In this document: in pieces, positions 38,448-46,742 of the stretch
Layout of the letters: every line of letters starts with the position of its first letter
Position numbering within the stretch: position 1 is the first letter of the stretch
NCBI GenBank assembly: GCA_963807085.1
Contig: CAWEBB010000046.1
Coordinates: forward strand, 27,202-91,201
Reading direction: 5' to 3'
Source of the DNA: JACKII01 sp963807085
GTDB lineage: Bacteria; Pseudomonadota; Alphaproteobacteria; Bin95
DNA: 64,000 bases
Notes under the pieces: generated by a model
What the model was told of the DNA's origin: nothing
What the model saw: only the letters and a program-made list of their open reading frames with translations
Database searches by the model: none
Translations under genes and position numbers: made by a program

Positions 38448-38516
38448 CCATCCGGGCGAAAGCCGCTCCGGGCGTTGGCAGCAAGGCGGCCAAATGGGTG
38501 AATTCCTGGAAATCTT

Positions 38517-38560
38517 TGGTGGGTGCACCAGGGCTCGAACCTGGGACCCGCTGATTAAGA
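38517..38560 (-). other. 3' half of tRNA-Lys(CTT): probable island attachment site
   Basis: On the minus strand this reads from anticodon loop TCTTAATCAGC through the T arm (GGTTCGAGCC core) and acceptor TGCACCC to A-CCA, as in an alphaproteobacterial tRNA-Lys(CTT). The 5' half is absent; homology starts at the anticodon. A P4-type integrase start lies 1.4 kb away. This is the pattern of the duplicated attachment core left when an island inserts into a tRNA gene, with the intact tRNA expected at the far end. Confidence 0.75.
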
Positions 38561-38615
38561 ATCCGCACAGCTATTGATTTCCATTCGTCTTGCTCTGTTT
38601 CATTCCGCCTCCTAA

Positions 38616-38623
38616 TTAATGGA
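38616..38623 (+). repeat. 8 bp target duplication, left copy (IS1595 copy 2)
   Basis: TTAATGGA, repeated exactly at 39840-39847 outside the other end of the element. Confidence 0.92.
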
Positions 38624-39839
38624 GAGGCTTCTCCCTTTCGTTCCGGCGCTGCGAGATGTTGATGTTTCGGATGGCGGCGCGGGTGATGGCTTCCTGGTGC
38701 ATGCAGGGCTCTGAGCAATTCTGATCGACGTAGGCAGCGGCTCGAGACGGTTGGATGCACCGCGGACAGGCGACGGCGATCTCGCATTCCGGGGTGTGGC
38801 GCCGTGATCTGGTACTCTCAGACGCGCTGCTCGACGAAGTCGCGGGCGGTTGCTGGCGCGAGGCGGGCTCCGAGGCCGAGCAGGGTATCGAACGCCACGG
38901 CTGTGTGGCGGCGACGGTTCCACCTGAAGACGAACTCGTCGAGGTAACGCCTGAAGTGCTGGCGACGGAGGCCATGGTAGGTCCCGAGCGCCCATCTCTT
39001 GAGGTTTGAAAAGACGCGATGGGTCCAGCGCAGGATGATGTGGGCGGCCATCTTGCCGACGACTTTCGGCTCGTGCACATGGTCGGGCAGGCCATTGTAG
39101 CCGGACCATCCGTCCGTGACGACGCGGGCACCGGCGGCGGCGACCGCGACGACGAAGGGCTTGAGCGTGGCGCCGGAGAAGTCGGCGATCGGCGCGAGAC
39201 GAATGCGGCGCGGCTTGCCTTCGGGCGAGAGCTCCACCGCGCCGGCAACGAGCATCTTGCCCTGCGAGCTGCGGCCTTGACCGCCAGCGGGCGGGTCGTC
39301 CTTATGGCGCAAGGCGATCTCGGTCTCGTCAACTTCGACGACGTCCTCGAGAAGGCTTCGCTCGGGATCGACCATGGCGCGGCGGAGCTTCGTCAGGAGC
39401 AGCCAGGCGCTCTTGTAGCTGCCCAGGCCCAGTTGGGCCTGCAGTTGCAGGGCGGAGATCCCGTTGGAGTGACTGGTTACGATATGGATCGCCGTGAACC
39501 AGGTCTTCAGCGGCAGATGGCTGCCGTGCATGACCGTGCCTGCGGTCACGGACGTCTGCCGCCGGCAGGCCGCGCACTCCCAGGTGAACGCCTTGGTCTT
39601 CAGCAGCCATCCCTTCGTGACGCCACAGCCCGGGCAGACAAAGCCCTCCGGCCACCGGCGACGCGCCAGATAGTCGGCGCAGGCCGCATTATCCGGAAAT
39701 CGCGCCTCGAACTGGGCGCGGGAGAGCGGGCGGTCATGTTTCCAGCGGCTCGGCATGCGAGAACATTAAGCGAACGCACCTCGCGACGCAAGCGCAGATC
39801 ACCACATTTTGTGCCGCCGGAGCCAACGGGAGAAGCCTC
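38624..39839 (-). mobile_element. complete IS1595-family insertion sequence (1216 bp), copy 2
   Basis: Same length and terminal repeats (GAGGCTTCTCCC) as the copy at 11.1 kb but in the opposite orientation. It sits between the tRNA-Lys fragment and the truncated integrase gene and has its own duplication TTAATGGA. The two copies form an inverted pair about 27 kb apart, enclosing the catabolic and housekeeping genes. Confidence 0.93.
38818..39756 (-). CDS. IS1595-family transposase (copy 2)
   Basis: 312 residues, with the same protein sequence as the copy at 11164-12102. It has the zinc ribbon (CPGC/CAAC), the acidic motifs VDETEI and TDGWSGY, and the C-terminal DEFVFRWNRRRH. The DNA differs at a few synonymous sites, for example a T/C change three codons before the stop region. 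Confidence 0.93.
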   Translation of the reverse strand: MPSRWKHDRPLSRAQFEARFPDNAACADYLARRRWPEGFVCPGCGVTKGWLLKTKAFTWECAACRRQTSVTAGTVMHGSHLPLKTWFTAIHIVTSHSNGISALQLQAQLGLGSYKSAWLLLTKLRRAMVDPERSLLEDVVEVDETEIALRHKDDPPAGGQGRSSQGKMLVAGAVELSPEGKPRRIRLAPIADFSGATLKPFVVAVAAAGARVVTDGWSGYNGLPDHVHEPKVVGKMAAHIILRWTHRVFSNLKRWALGTYHGLRRQHFRRYLDEFVFRWNRRRHTAVAFDTLLGLGARLAPATARDFVEQRV

Positions 39840-39847
39840 TTAATGGA
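39840..39847 (+). repeat. 8 bp target duplication, right copy (IS1595 copy 2)
   Basis: TTAATGGA, identical to 38616-38623. Confidence 0.92.
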
Positions 39848-39971
39848 AATGTTTGATGTTCTGCTATTTTTGCCTTGGCTCATTGTTTCATAGTAGGCCA
39901 CCCTGTATCATGCAATCTCGCCTTTTATGGACCCCCATAGGACCCCCAGAGTGCAGGGACCCGGCAAAGCA

Positions 39972-40277
39972 ATGCCAGCAAACGCACTTACCGCCCGAAC
40001 ACTCGAAGCGCTAAAGCCCCCGCCAACGCCAACGGGGCGGACTGAACTCTCCGATAGTGCCGTTCCGGGCCTGAAGTTCCGTCTTACAGCAAATGGTGCT
40101 GCCTCTTGGTCGCTTCAGGTGCGGGTGAATGGGGAAAAGCGTCGCTTCACCATTGGGGAATACCCCGGCATCGGTCTTGCCAAGGCACGCGAGGAGGCGC
40201 GGCGGCTGCGGATTGAAGCCCGCAATGGACATGACCCCATCCGGAAGCAGCGGGAGGCGAAGGTTGCCAAGGCGGCG
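39972..40277 (+). pseudogene. P4-type tyrosine integrase, N-terminal fragment
   Basis: About 100 residues starting MPANALTARTLEALKPP, with SDSAVPGLKFRLTANGAASW and FTIGEYPGIGLAKAREEARR, the DUF4102 arm-binding domain of P4-type integrases. The core-binding and catalytic (Arg/His/Tyr) domains are missing; an IS5-type transposase tail is fused on. Such integrases target tRNA genes, matching the tRNA-Lys fragment next to it. Confidence 0.8.
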
Positions 40278-40480
40278 ATCACGCTGGCCAACATGGGTTA
40301 CAACATGAGGCGATGGTGCTGGCTCGACAGTCGAAGTGCGCCCGCATGAGCCTAATTTGGCGAAAACTGAAGAACCAGAGGCGTTATACGGAGCATTCCG
40401 CCTCCAGAATGACGCCAAAACCTCAAAATCAGACCAGAACTACCGCTGAATAGTGGTTATCGGAGGTGTCCGGCTGCTTT
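40278..40480 (+). pseudogene. IS5-family transposase C-terminal fragment and element end
   Basis: The short ANMGYNMRRWCWLD...RSAPA tail matches the C-terminus of IS5-type transposases. It is followed by non-coding DNA ending with GGTTATCGGAGGTGTCCGGC, which resembles GGTTTCCGGAGGCGTCCAGC near 49060, the end of another IS5-type remnant. It is fused in frame to the truncated integrase. Confidence 0.6.
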
Positions 40481-40620
40481 TTGCGCAGGGTCAGGCCTGG
40501 TAATTTTCCCGCAAATGGGTATTAGTAAACGTGAACAGCTCGGTTGCCGACGGTAGCAACAGCTGGAGCTAAGATCGGCGTTTTTAATCAAACCTGTCGC
40601 ATCCCTCGCGCAGTACATGC

Positions 40621-40820
40621 ATGACTAAATCGGCCTCATTTCGTTCATACGCGCAGAATCAAGAAGGTGTTGCTCTTTGGAGAGCATTGGGACACATAAA
40701 AAGCGGCCATTATGTTGAAGTTGGCGCATATAATCCGATAATAAAATCGAATTCCCATGCATTTTACGAGAGAAATTGGTCAGGAATACTTATAGAACCT
40801 CAGAGAGAATACTGTGAGGC
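40621..40820 (+). pseudogene. FkbM-family methyltransferase N-terminal fragment
   Basis: About 66 residues: SFRSYAQNQEGVALWRALGH, GHYVEVGAYNPIIKSNS and RNWSGILIEPQREYCEA, the SAM-binding start of a class of FkbM methyltransferases. It is cut at about 40820, where a P-type ATPase lacking its N-terminus begins. AT-rich compared with the ATPase, so a junction of two sources. Confidence 0.7.
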
Positions 40821-41567
40821 GAGAACGTAATTAGTGAGTCGCGCGTCAGCCCGCTGCGCAAGCTGCTGTCCTATTTCTGGGGTCCGATCCCCTGGATGAT
40901 AGAGATTGCCGCCGTGCTGTCCGGCGTAGCGCAGCACTGGGAAGACTTTGTAATCATCCTGGTGATGCTGCTTCTCAACGCCGGCGTCGGCTTCTGGGAG
41001 GAACACAAGGCCGACAACGCCATTGAGGCACTGAAGCAGCGCCTCGCGCCGAACGCGCGGGTGCGGCGCGACGGCAAGTGGCAGGACATCGCGGCGCGGC
41101 TGCTGGTGCCCGGCGACGTGGTGCTGGTCAAACTCGGTAACATTGTGCCGGCCGACCTCGAACTCAGGACGGGCGACTACCTCAGCGTTGACCAGTCGGC
41201 GCTGACTGGCGAGTCGCTGCCGGTTGACATGAAGGTTGGCGACACTGCCTATTCCGGCTCGATCGTCCGGCAGGGTAAGATGCGCGGCGTCGTCACCGCC
41301 ACCGGTATGAACACATTCTTCGGCAAAACCGCGGGGCTGGTGGCGACAGCCGAGCAGCGCTCCCACTTTCAGGCGGCCGTGCTGAAGATCGGCAACTTCC
41401 TGATCCTGATGACCCTGGCGCTGGTTGCGCTGATCCTGGTGGTCGCGCTGTTCCGTCAGGACCCGATCATCGAGACACTTCTGTTCGCCCTGATCCTGAC
41501 TGTCGCCGCGATCCCGGTCGCACTTCCGGCGGTGCTGTCGGTGACTATGGCGGTCGGCGCCGCCCGG

Positions 41568-41571
41568 CTAG
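41568..41571 (+). repeat. 4 bp target duplication of the IS1380 element, left copy
   Basis: CTAG directly before the element, repeated at 43221-43224. Removing one copy restores the ATPase frame. Confidence 0.88.
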
Positions 41572-43220
41572 CCCGCATTTCTCACCAGCGTTGCCGTCCT
41601 CGGCGTAGACGGTTGCTTGATAGCAGTGGCTTGAGCGGGGGATGTGTGGGCGTGCTTGTCCGTTGCGCGTGAGGGGCGCGGTGTTAGCCGGTGCGGGTCC
41701 AGAGTTGTTGACGGGCGGGCGTAGGCGGCGCGGCTGCGCGGGTCAGCGGCACAATCGCGTGTGTGCGAGCGCGAATTCGTTGGCATAGGGGCAGGCCGAC
41801 GCCATGGCGATGCGGATGCGGCGGACGGTGATGGTCACCTGGGCGCCGATTTTCAGCAGTTTCAGACGCAGCGTGCCGCAGGTTGCCTTGGCCAGCCGGG
41901 TATGCGCCAGCGCGATCCGGCGCAGTGAGGCCAGCAGCACGTAGGCCATCGAGGCGAACCAGAGGCGCAGTTGGTTGGCCTTCATGGTGGCCGCGCTGGT
42001 GCGGTCGGCAAACAGGTCGAGCTGGCATTCCTTGATCCGGTTTTCCATGTCGCCGCGGGCGCAGTAGAGGCGCTCGTAGAGGGTGCGGGCGTCCAGGTCC
42101 TTGGCCGGCAGCGAGGTGACCACGAACCGCGGGTTGGCGCCGTTTTCGCCGCGGCCCGGCATCCACTCGGCCTTGGCGACGACCCGCCGGCGGCGGCTCC
42201 AACTGTCCCGTGTCGTCCAGCGGAAGTCGGCGAAGCGGCGGGCAGAGTGGCCGGTGCGCCCGGCCTCGTCCTCGGCCCAGGCCAGGTCGACGTAGATCCG
42301 GTCCACCAGGCGGCTGTTGCGCGCCAGGCCAAACAGATAATCGACCCTGTTGGCCTCGCACCAGGCCATCAGCGCCTCGCGGGCAAAGCCGCTGTCGGCG
42401 CGCAGCAGCACCTTCACCCGCGGCCAGCGTTCCCGGATGTGGGCGACGATCCGGGCGATCTCCTCGACCGCGCCGGCGCTGGCGTCGATGTTCGAGCGCC
42501 GCAGCTTGGCCGCCAGCAGGTGATCGCCGCAGAACACGTAAAGCGGCAGGTAGCAGTAACAATCGTAGTAGCCGTGAAAGAAGCGCCCTTCCTGACGGCC
42601 GTGGATCGGATCGTCCGTGGCGTCCAGGTCGAGCGTGATGCGCGCCGGCGCGCGCGTATGTGCGTCCAGGAACAGATCGACGAAGGCCGCCTCAATGGCG
42701 CCGGGATCATGAGCGATCTTGTGGTAGCGATGCTCTTCTGTGGGTGCGTGCTCCAGCCGGTTCAGCGTGCTCTTGCCGGCGAGCGGCGCGCAAGTGGACC
42801 GGTGCGCCTCCAGCTTGCCCAGCACCGCCCCAAGCACCGGATCGCGGCGCAGGTCGTCGTGATCGGCCACGTCCTCGTACCCCAGCGCGATAGCGAACAC
42901 GCGCTGGCCGACCAGGGCCGGCACGTCGTGAACCACCCGCTCCGCCGCCCGCCCGTCGCTGAAGCAACCGGCAAAGCGCTCGACCAGATTGATCGCCTTG
43001 TCCGTCGCGCCCAGCAGCAACGCGCCGGCATCCGAGGTCATCGCGCCGCCGCCGAAATCCGCAACCACCTCGCGGCGATCAAGGCGTGCAAACAGCATCG
43101 GTTCCGGGTTACACTCTGTCTGCATCGGGGGCTCCGCTGAAAGAGGAATAAGTGTTTGGTTGCACTTACATTTTTGCCGATTTCAGACCCCGATGCATCT
43201 CCCTTTGTGAGAAATGCGGG
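41572..43220 (-). mobile_element. complete IS1380-family insertion sequence (1649 bp)
   Basis: Terminal inverted repeats begin CCCGCATTTCTCAC at both ends. The length fits the IS1380 family, and one transposase is encoded on the minus strand. It is flanked by the 4 bp direct repeat CTAG. Inserted between the TM4 region and the phosphorylation domain of the P-type ATPase. Confidence 0.92.
41743..43125 (-). CDS. IS1380-family transposase
   Basis: 460 residues. Seen: N-terminal FGGGAMTSDAGALLLGATD, first acidic motif TLDLDATDDPIHGRQEG, second VLLRADSGFAREALM and third RGDMENRIKECQLDLF, the DDE triad with IS1380 spacing. The gene appears complete from MQTECNPEPMLFARL to its stop. Confidence 0.92.
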   Translation of the reverse strand: MQTECNPEPMLFARLDRREVVADFGGGAMTSDAGALLLGATDKAINLVERFAGCFSDGRAAERVVHDVPALVGQRVFAIALGYEDVADHDDLRRDPVLGAVLGKLEAHRSTCAPLAGKSTLNRLEHAPTEEHRYHKIAHDPGAIEAAFVDLFLDAHTRAPARITLDLDATDDPIHGRQEGRFFHGYYDCYCYLPLYVFCGDHLLAAKLRRSNIDASAGAVEEIARIVAHIRERWPRVKVLLRADSGFAREALMAWCEANRVDYLFGLARNSRLVDRIYVDLAWAEDEAGRTGHSARRFADFRWTTRDSWSRRRRVVAKAEWMPGRGENGANPRFVVTSLPAKDLDARTLYERLYCARGDMENRIKECQLDLFADRTSAATMKANQLRLWFASMAYVLLASLRRIALAHTRLAKATCGTLRLKLLKIGAQVTITVRRIRIAMASACPYANEFALAHTRLCR

Positions 43221-44855
43221 CTAGCCGACATGAAGGCGATTGTTTCACGTCTGGTCTCCATCGAGGAGATGGCGGGCATGGATGTTCTGTGCTCCGACAA
43301 GACCGGCACGCTGACCAGGAACGAGCTGACCCTTGGTGAGCCGATCCTGATCGAAGCCGAAAACGCCGAAGAGTTGCTCTGCGCCGCAGCGCTGACCTGC
43401 GAGCAGGAGGCGCCAGACGCGATCGACGCGGCGATCCTCGCGGGCTTTGGCGGCGACGGTGCGCCGGACCGCTTCGAGGTATTACACCTCGATCCCTTCG
43501 ATCCCGTCCGTAAGCGCGCCGAGGCGAAGGTGCGCGACGGCGACGCGACCTTCCGCGTCGCCAAGGGGGCGCCACAGGTAATCCTCGACTTGGTCCGCCC
43601 CGGCGATGCCGTCGCCCGGCAGGCGCACGAGGCGACGGAGAAGCTGGGCGCGCGTGGCTTCCGGACGCTAGGTGTGGCCCGGGCGGAGGCCGATGGCGCC
43701 TGGCGGTTCCTCGGTCTGCTGCCGATGTTTGACCCGCCGCGCGATGATTCCGCCGAGACGATTGCAACTGCCCGGCGAATGGGGCTGGACGTGCGCATGG
43801 TCACAGGCGACCATGGGGCGATCGGGCGCGAGATTGCGGGCAAGCTGGATCTCGGCACCAATATCGTCTCGGCGCGCGACCTGTTCCCGGCCGACGGCGG
43901 CGACGTCGACTTTACCCGTATAGACGCGGCCGACGGCTTCGCCGAGGTCTTCCCCGAGCACAAGTTCAAGATCGTCCGCGGCTTCCAAAATGCGGGCCAT
44001 ATCGTCGGGATGACCGGCGACGGCGTGAATGATGCGCCGGCGCTGAAACAGGCCGATGTGGGAATCGCTGTGAGTGGTGCCACCGACGCTGCCCGCGCGG
44101 CGGCCGATCTCGTGCTCACCGCGCCCGGCCTGTCGGTGATCGGCTCGGCGGTCGAGGAGGCACGTCGCATTTTCGAGCGCATGACCGCCTATGCCACCTT
44201 CCGCATCGCCGAGACAATCAGGGTCCTGCTTTTCATGACCCTGTCAATTCTTGTCTTCGACTTCTATCCCATGACCGCGGTGATGATCGTGATGCTTGCG
44301 ATCCTCAACGACTTCCCGATCCTGATGATCGCCTACGACAACGTGAAGGTGGCCAAACGGCCGGTGCGCTGGGACATGCACCGGGTGCTGACGGTCAGTT
44401 CGGTGCTGGGTGTACTTGGCGTCGTCGCCAGCTTCCTGCTGTTCTGGATCGCCGAGCGCTACCTTCATCTGGACCGACCGGTAATCCAGAGCCTGATCTT
44501 CCTCAAGTTGCTGGTGGCGGGCCACCTGACAATCTATCTGACCCGGAGCGAGGGCTGGTTCTGGCAACGCCCGTGGCCGAACTGGAAGCTGCTGGTTGCG
44601 ACCGAGACGACACAGGTTCAGGGAACGCTGGCGGCGGTCTATGGCTGGTTCGTGGAGCCGATCGGTTGGGGCTACGCCCTGATGATTTGGGGCTATGCGC
44701 TGGCTTGGCTGGTGATCAACAACATGGCGCGTATCTGGACGCGCCGGGCATTGCACGTCGGAGTGGCTCGGCATCGCCGGCATCTCGAACGAGTGCACCG
44801 GCCGTTGCACGGCAGCGGTGAGGCCGCTTCGCCGTCGGGGAAAGGGAGGTAAGTG

Positions 44856-44975
44856 ATGAGCGGAATACTTGTGGCGACGGATGGCTCGGACGGCGCGGAC
44901 CGTAACGTTGTATACGCGGCGCGGCGAGCAAGGGAGGAGGATGCGTCACTCCTCATCATTACGGTGGTCGGTGGA
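44856..44975 (+). pseudogene. universal stress protein (UspA family), N-terminal fragment
   Basis: About 40 residues: MSGILVATDGSDGADRNV, AARRAREEDASLLIITVVGG, the first strand and helix of the Usp fold. It starts 3 bp after the ATPase stop, so it was the next gene of that operon. Homology ends at about 44975, where an IS3 OrfA fragment begins. Confidence 0.7.
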
Positions 44976-45105
44976 GCCTGTACTACAGCTGGTCGATGGT
45001 ATTCCTCGAAGGCGCCAAGATACACTTGGCAGATGACACAGCACCGCAGGCAACGGCGCCGGAGGTCAGAGAGTTGCGCTCAGAGGCGGCAGTCCTTCGG
45101 GATCT
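44976..45105 (+). pseudogene. IS3-family OrfA C-terminal fragment
   Basis: YYSWSMVFLEGAKIHLADDT, then ATAPEVRELRSEAAVLRDL matches the leucine-zipper end of IS3-family OrfA proteins. It may be the front part of the same IS3 element whose OrfB appears at 46.6-48.6 kb on the same strand, separated by later insertions. Confidence 0.6.
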
Positions 45106-45245
45106 CCGGCCACTGGCAACTCGTCGACAGCACATACATCACCCCGTTGACCACCTCGCACAGGTTAACGGTGCGCTTGCCGCCGTCAGGCTTGCCAAGC
45201 AGATCAGCGGCTCCCTCAAGGCCCATTCGCCATCGGTGAATTCCG
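45106..45245 (-). pseudogene. IS5-family transposase fragment
   Basis: On the minus strand GKRTVNLCEVVNGVMYVLST, CQWPEIPKDC matches the N-terminal region of IS5/IS1182-like transposases. The frame is interrupted and both ends are lost. Confidence 0.55.
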
Positions 45246-45396
45246 ATTAATACCGTTCCGTCTTGCGGGCATATTTCGAAAGGATGATTTCAGTCCAGGC
45301 CATGAAATCCTCCAGTTACGCAAAAACCAGTGAACCACAACTCAACGAAACCACACAACTCCGAATCGGACGGGCTCTTAGCGTTGCTGACTAATC

Positions 45397-45459
45397 TGTC
45401 CGTCAGATCAAGTGCCGCGTTTTTTCTCTTGTAAAACTCGGCACTTGATCTGACGGACA
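45397..45459. repeat. 21 bp perfect inverted repeat: two IS481-type ends back to back
   Basis: 45397-45417 (TGTCCGTCAGATCAAGTG...) and 45439-45459 are perfect reverse complements with a 21 bp spacer. Imperfect similarity continues outward: CTTAGCGTTGCTGACTAA resembles the reverse complement of the end of the IS481 transposase gene. This is therefore the end of the intact element facing the end of a second, diverged copy. Confidence 0.75.
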
Positions 45460-46599
45460 GGCTACTCAGCAATGCTGAGAGCGGGTTTGTAGCTGTCAGA
45501 TAAATCCGGCGTTCGGATGGTCTTTTCAACAGCGATGTGCAGCGTTTCCCGGAAGGTTTGCATGGGTGTCTTGCCATAGCAATACCTCCCAGAGTGTGGC
45601 CGTTGTTCGTTGTATTTTGCTAGCCAATAATCCAGGTCTGTCTGGAGTTCCTCAACAGAGCGGTAAAGTTTCTTGCGGAAGGCGATGTCGTAGAACTCAT
45701 CCTTGATGGTCCGGTGGAAGCGCTCGCAAATACCGTTGGTCTGCGGGCTGTTCGCCTTGGTCCGCGTGTGGTCGATGTCCTCGACGGCCAGGTAGAGCTG
45801 ATAGGCGTGGTTTTCGACCTTGCCGCAATACTCGGTGCCGCGGTCGGTCAGGATGCGTAGCAGGGCGATACCATGCTCGGCGTAGAACGGGATCACCCGG
45901 TCGTTCAGCAGATCGGCCGCCGTGATCGCCGTCTTTTCCGTATAAAGCTTGGCCTGAGCGGTGCGGGCGTAGGTGTCGATGAAGGTCTGCTGATAGATCC
46001 GCCCAACGCCCTTCATCGTGCCGACATAGTAGGTGTCCTGGCTACCAAGGAAGCCCGGATGGTCGCTCTCGATCTCGCCGTGGGCTGCCCGTTTCTGCTT
46101 GGCCTTTTCCAGCGCCGCCAATTGCTCTTCGGTCAGGAGAATGCCTTCCTGGGCCGAGCGGGCCTCCAGCGCCTTCAGCCTTTTCTTCATCGTCTCCAGG
46201 TCATGGCGCAGCCAGATCGAACGCACGCCGGACGATGAGACCATCACGCCCTTCTGCTGCAGTTCCCAGGACGCCCGCTTCTGGCCCAGCGCCGGGTTCT
46301 CGATGGCCAGATCAACGACGGCTTTCTCCACGTGCTCGGGCACCCGGTTCTTCAGCAGCGGCTTGCGGCGCGAGAGATCAATCAGCGCTTCGGCCCCGCC
46401 CTGCTCATAAAGATCGCGGAACCGGTAAAAGCTGTCCCGCGAGTACCCCATCACCTTACAGGCCTGGCTGACGCTGCCGAGCTGCTTGGCTAGCTCCAAC
46501 AGCCCCAACTTTGGTTTGATGATCTTATCTTGAATGCTGGTCATGGATCGACACTCCTCATTTGCGCTCCAGTGGAGCAAGAGTGTCAGATCAAGTCAC
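45439..46599 (-). mobile_element. IS481-family insertion sequence
   Basis: Carries one full-length transposase gene on the minus strand. Its ends share the core ACTTGATCTGAC in inverted orientation (about 45443-45454 and 46585-46596). It inserted into an older IS3 element, cutting its OrfB near 46600. I could not identify a clear target duplication. Confidence 0.75.
45462..46544 (-). CDS. IS481-family transposase
   Basis: 360 residues starting MTSIQDKIIKPKLGLLELAK. Two N-terminal helix-turn-helix units (SVSQACKVMGYSRDSFYRFR and the following Mu-like region), then an integrase core: TFIDTYARTAQAKLY (first Asp), RILTDRGTEYCG (second Asp), and NSPQTNGICERFHRTIKDEF (catalytic Glu), ending LDYWLAKYNEQRPHSGRYCY. 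The gene looks complete. Confidence 0.9.
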   Translation of the reverse strand: MTSIQDKIIKPKLGLLELAKQLGSVSQACKVMGYSRDSFYRFRDLYEQGGAEALIDLSRRKPLLKNRVPEHVEKAVVDLAIENPALGQKRASWELQQKGVMVSSSGVRSIWLRHDLETMKKRLKALEARSAQEGILLTEEQLAALEKAKQKRAAHGEIESDHPGFLGSQDTYYVGTMKGVGRIYQQTFIDTYARTAQAKLYTEKTAITAADLLNDRVIPFYAEHGIALLRILTDRGTEYCGKVENHAYQLYLAVEDIDHTRTKANSPQTNGICERFHRTIKDEFYDIAFRKKLYRSVEELQTDLDYWLAKYNEQRPHSGRYCYGKTPMQTFRETLHIAVEKTIRTPDLSDSYKPALSIAE

Positions 46600-46738
46600 G
46601 TGCTTTACATCCGAAGCCACGGTTTACCGCATCCTGAAGGCCGAGGATCTGATCACGGCGCCGGCGCATGTGGTGATCCGTGCCGCCGACGAGTTCAAGG
46701 ACAAGACAACCCGCCCGAACGAACTCTGGCAAACTGAC

Positions 46739-46742
46739 TTTA
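46739..46742 (+). repeat. 4 bp target duplication of the IS5 element, left copy
   Basis: TTTA, repeated at 48025-48028 directly after the other end of the element. Confidence 0.85.

Larger units (their letters stand above)
40821..44852 (+). pseudogene. plasma-membrane proton-efflux P-type ATPase, 5'-truncated and IS-interrupted
   Basis: A type IIIA H+-ATPase split by an IS1380-family element. First part: RVSPLRKLLSYFWGPIPWM, the TGES actuator motif (SALTGESLPVD) and the TM4 proline-rich VAAIPVALPAVLSV. After the IS: phosphorylation motif CSDKTGTLTRNE, KGAP, and hinge GDGVNDAPALKQADVG, then six C-terminal membrane helices. About 50 N-terminal residues are missing. Removing the IS and one CTAG restores AARLADMKAIVSRL in frame. 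It would pump protons out of the cell at the cost of ATP, but cannot as it stands. A universal stress protein fragment follows. Confidence 0.88.

Noticed and set aside
45397..45459. Rho-independent terminator
   Set aside because: The stem is long and perfect, but its arms are IS481 terminal repeats and similarity continues outward into transposase sequence.
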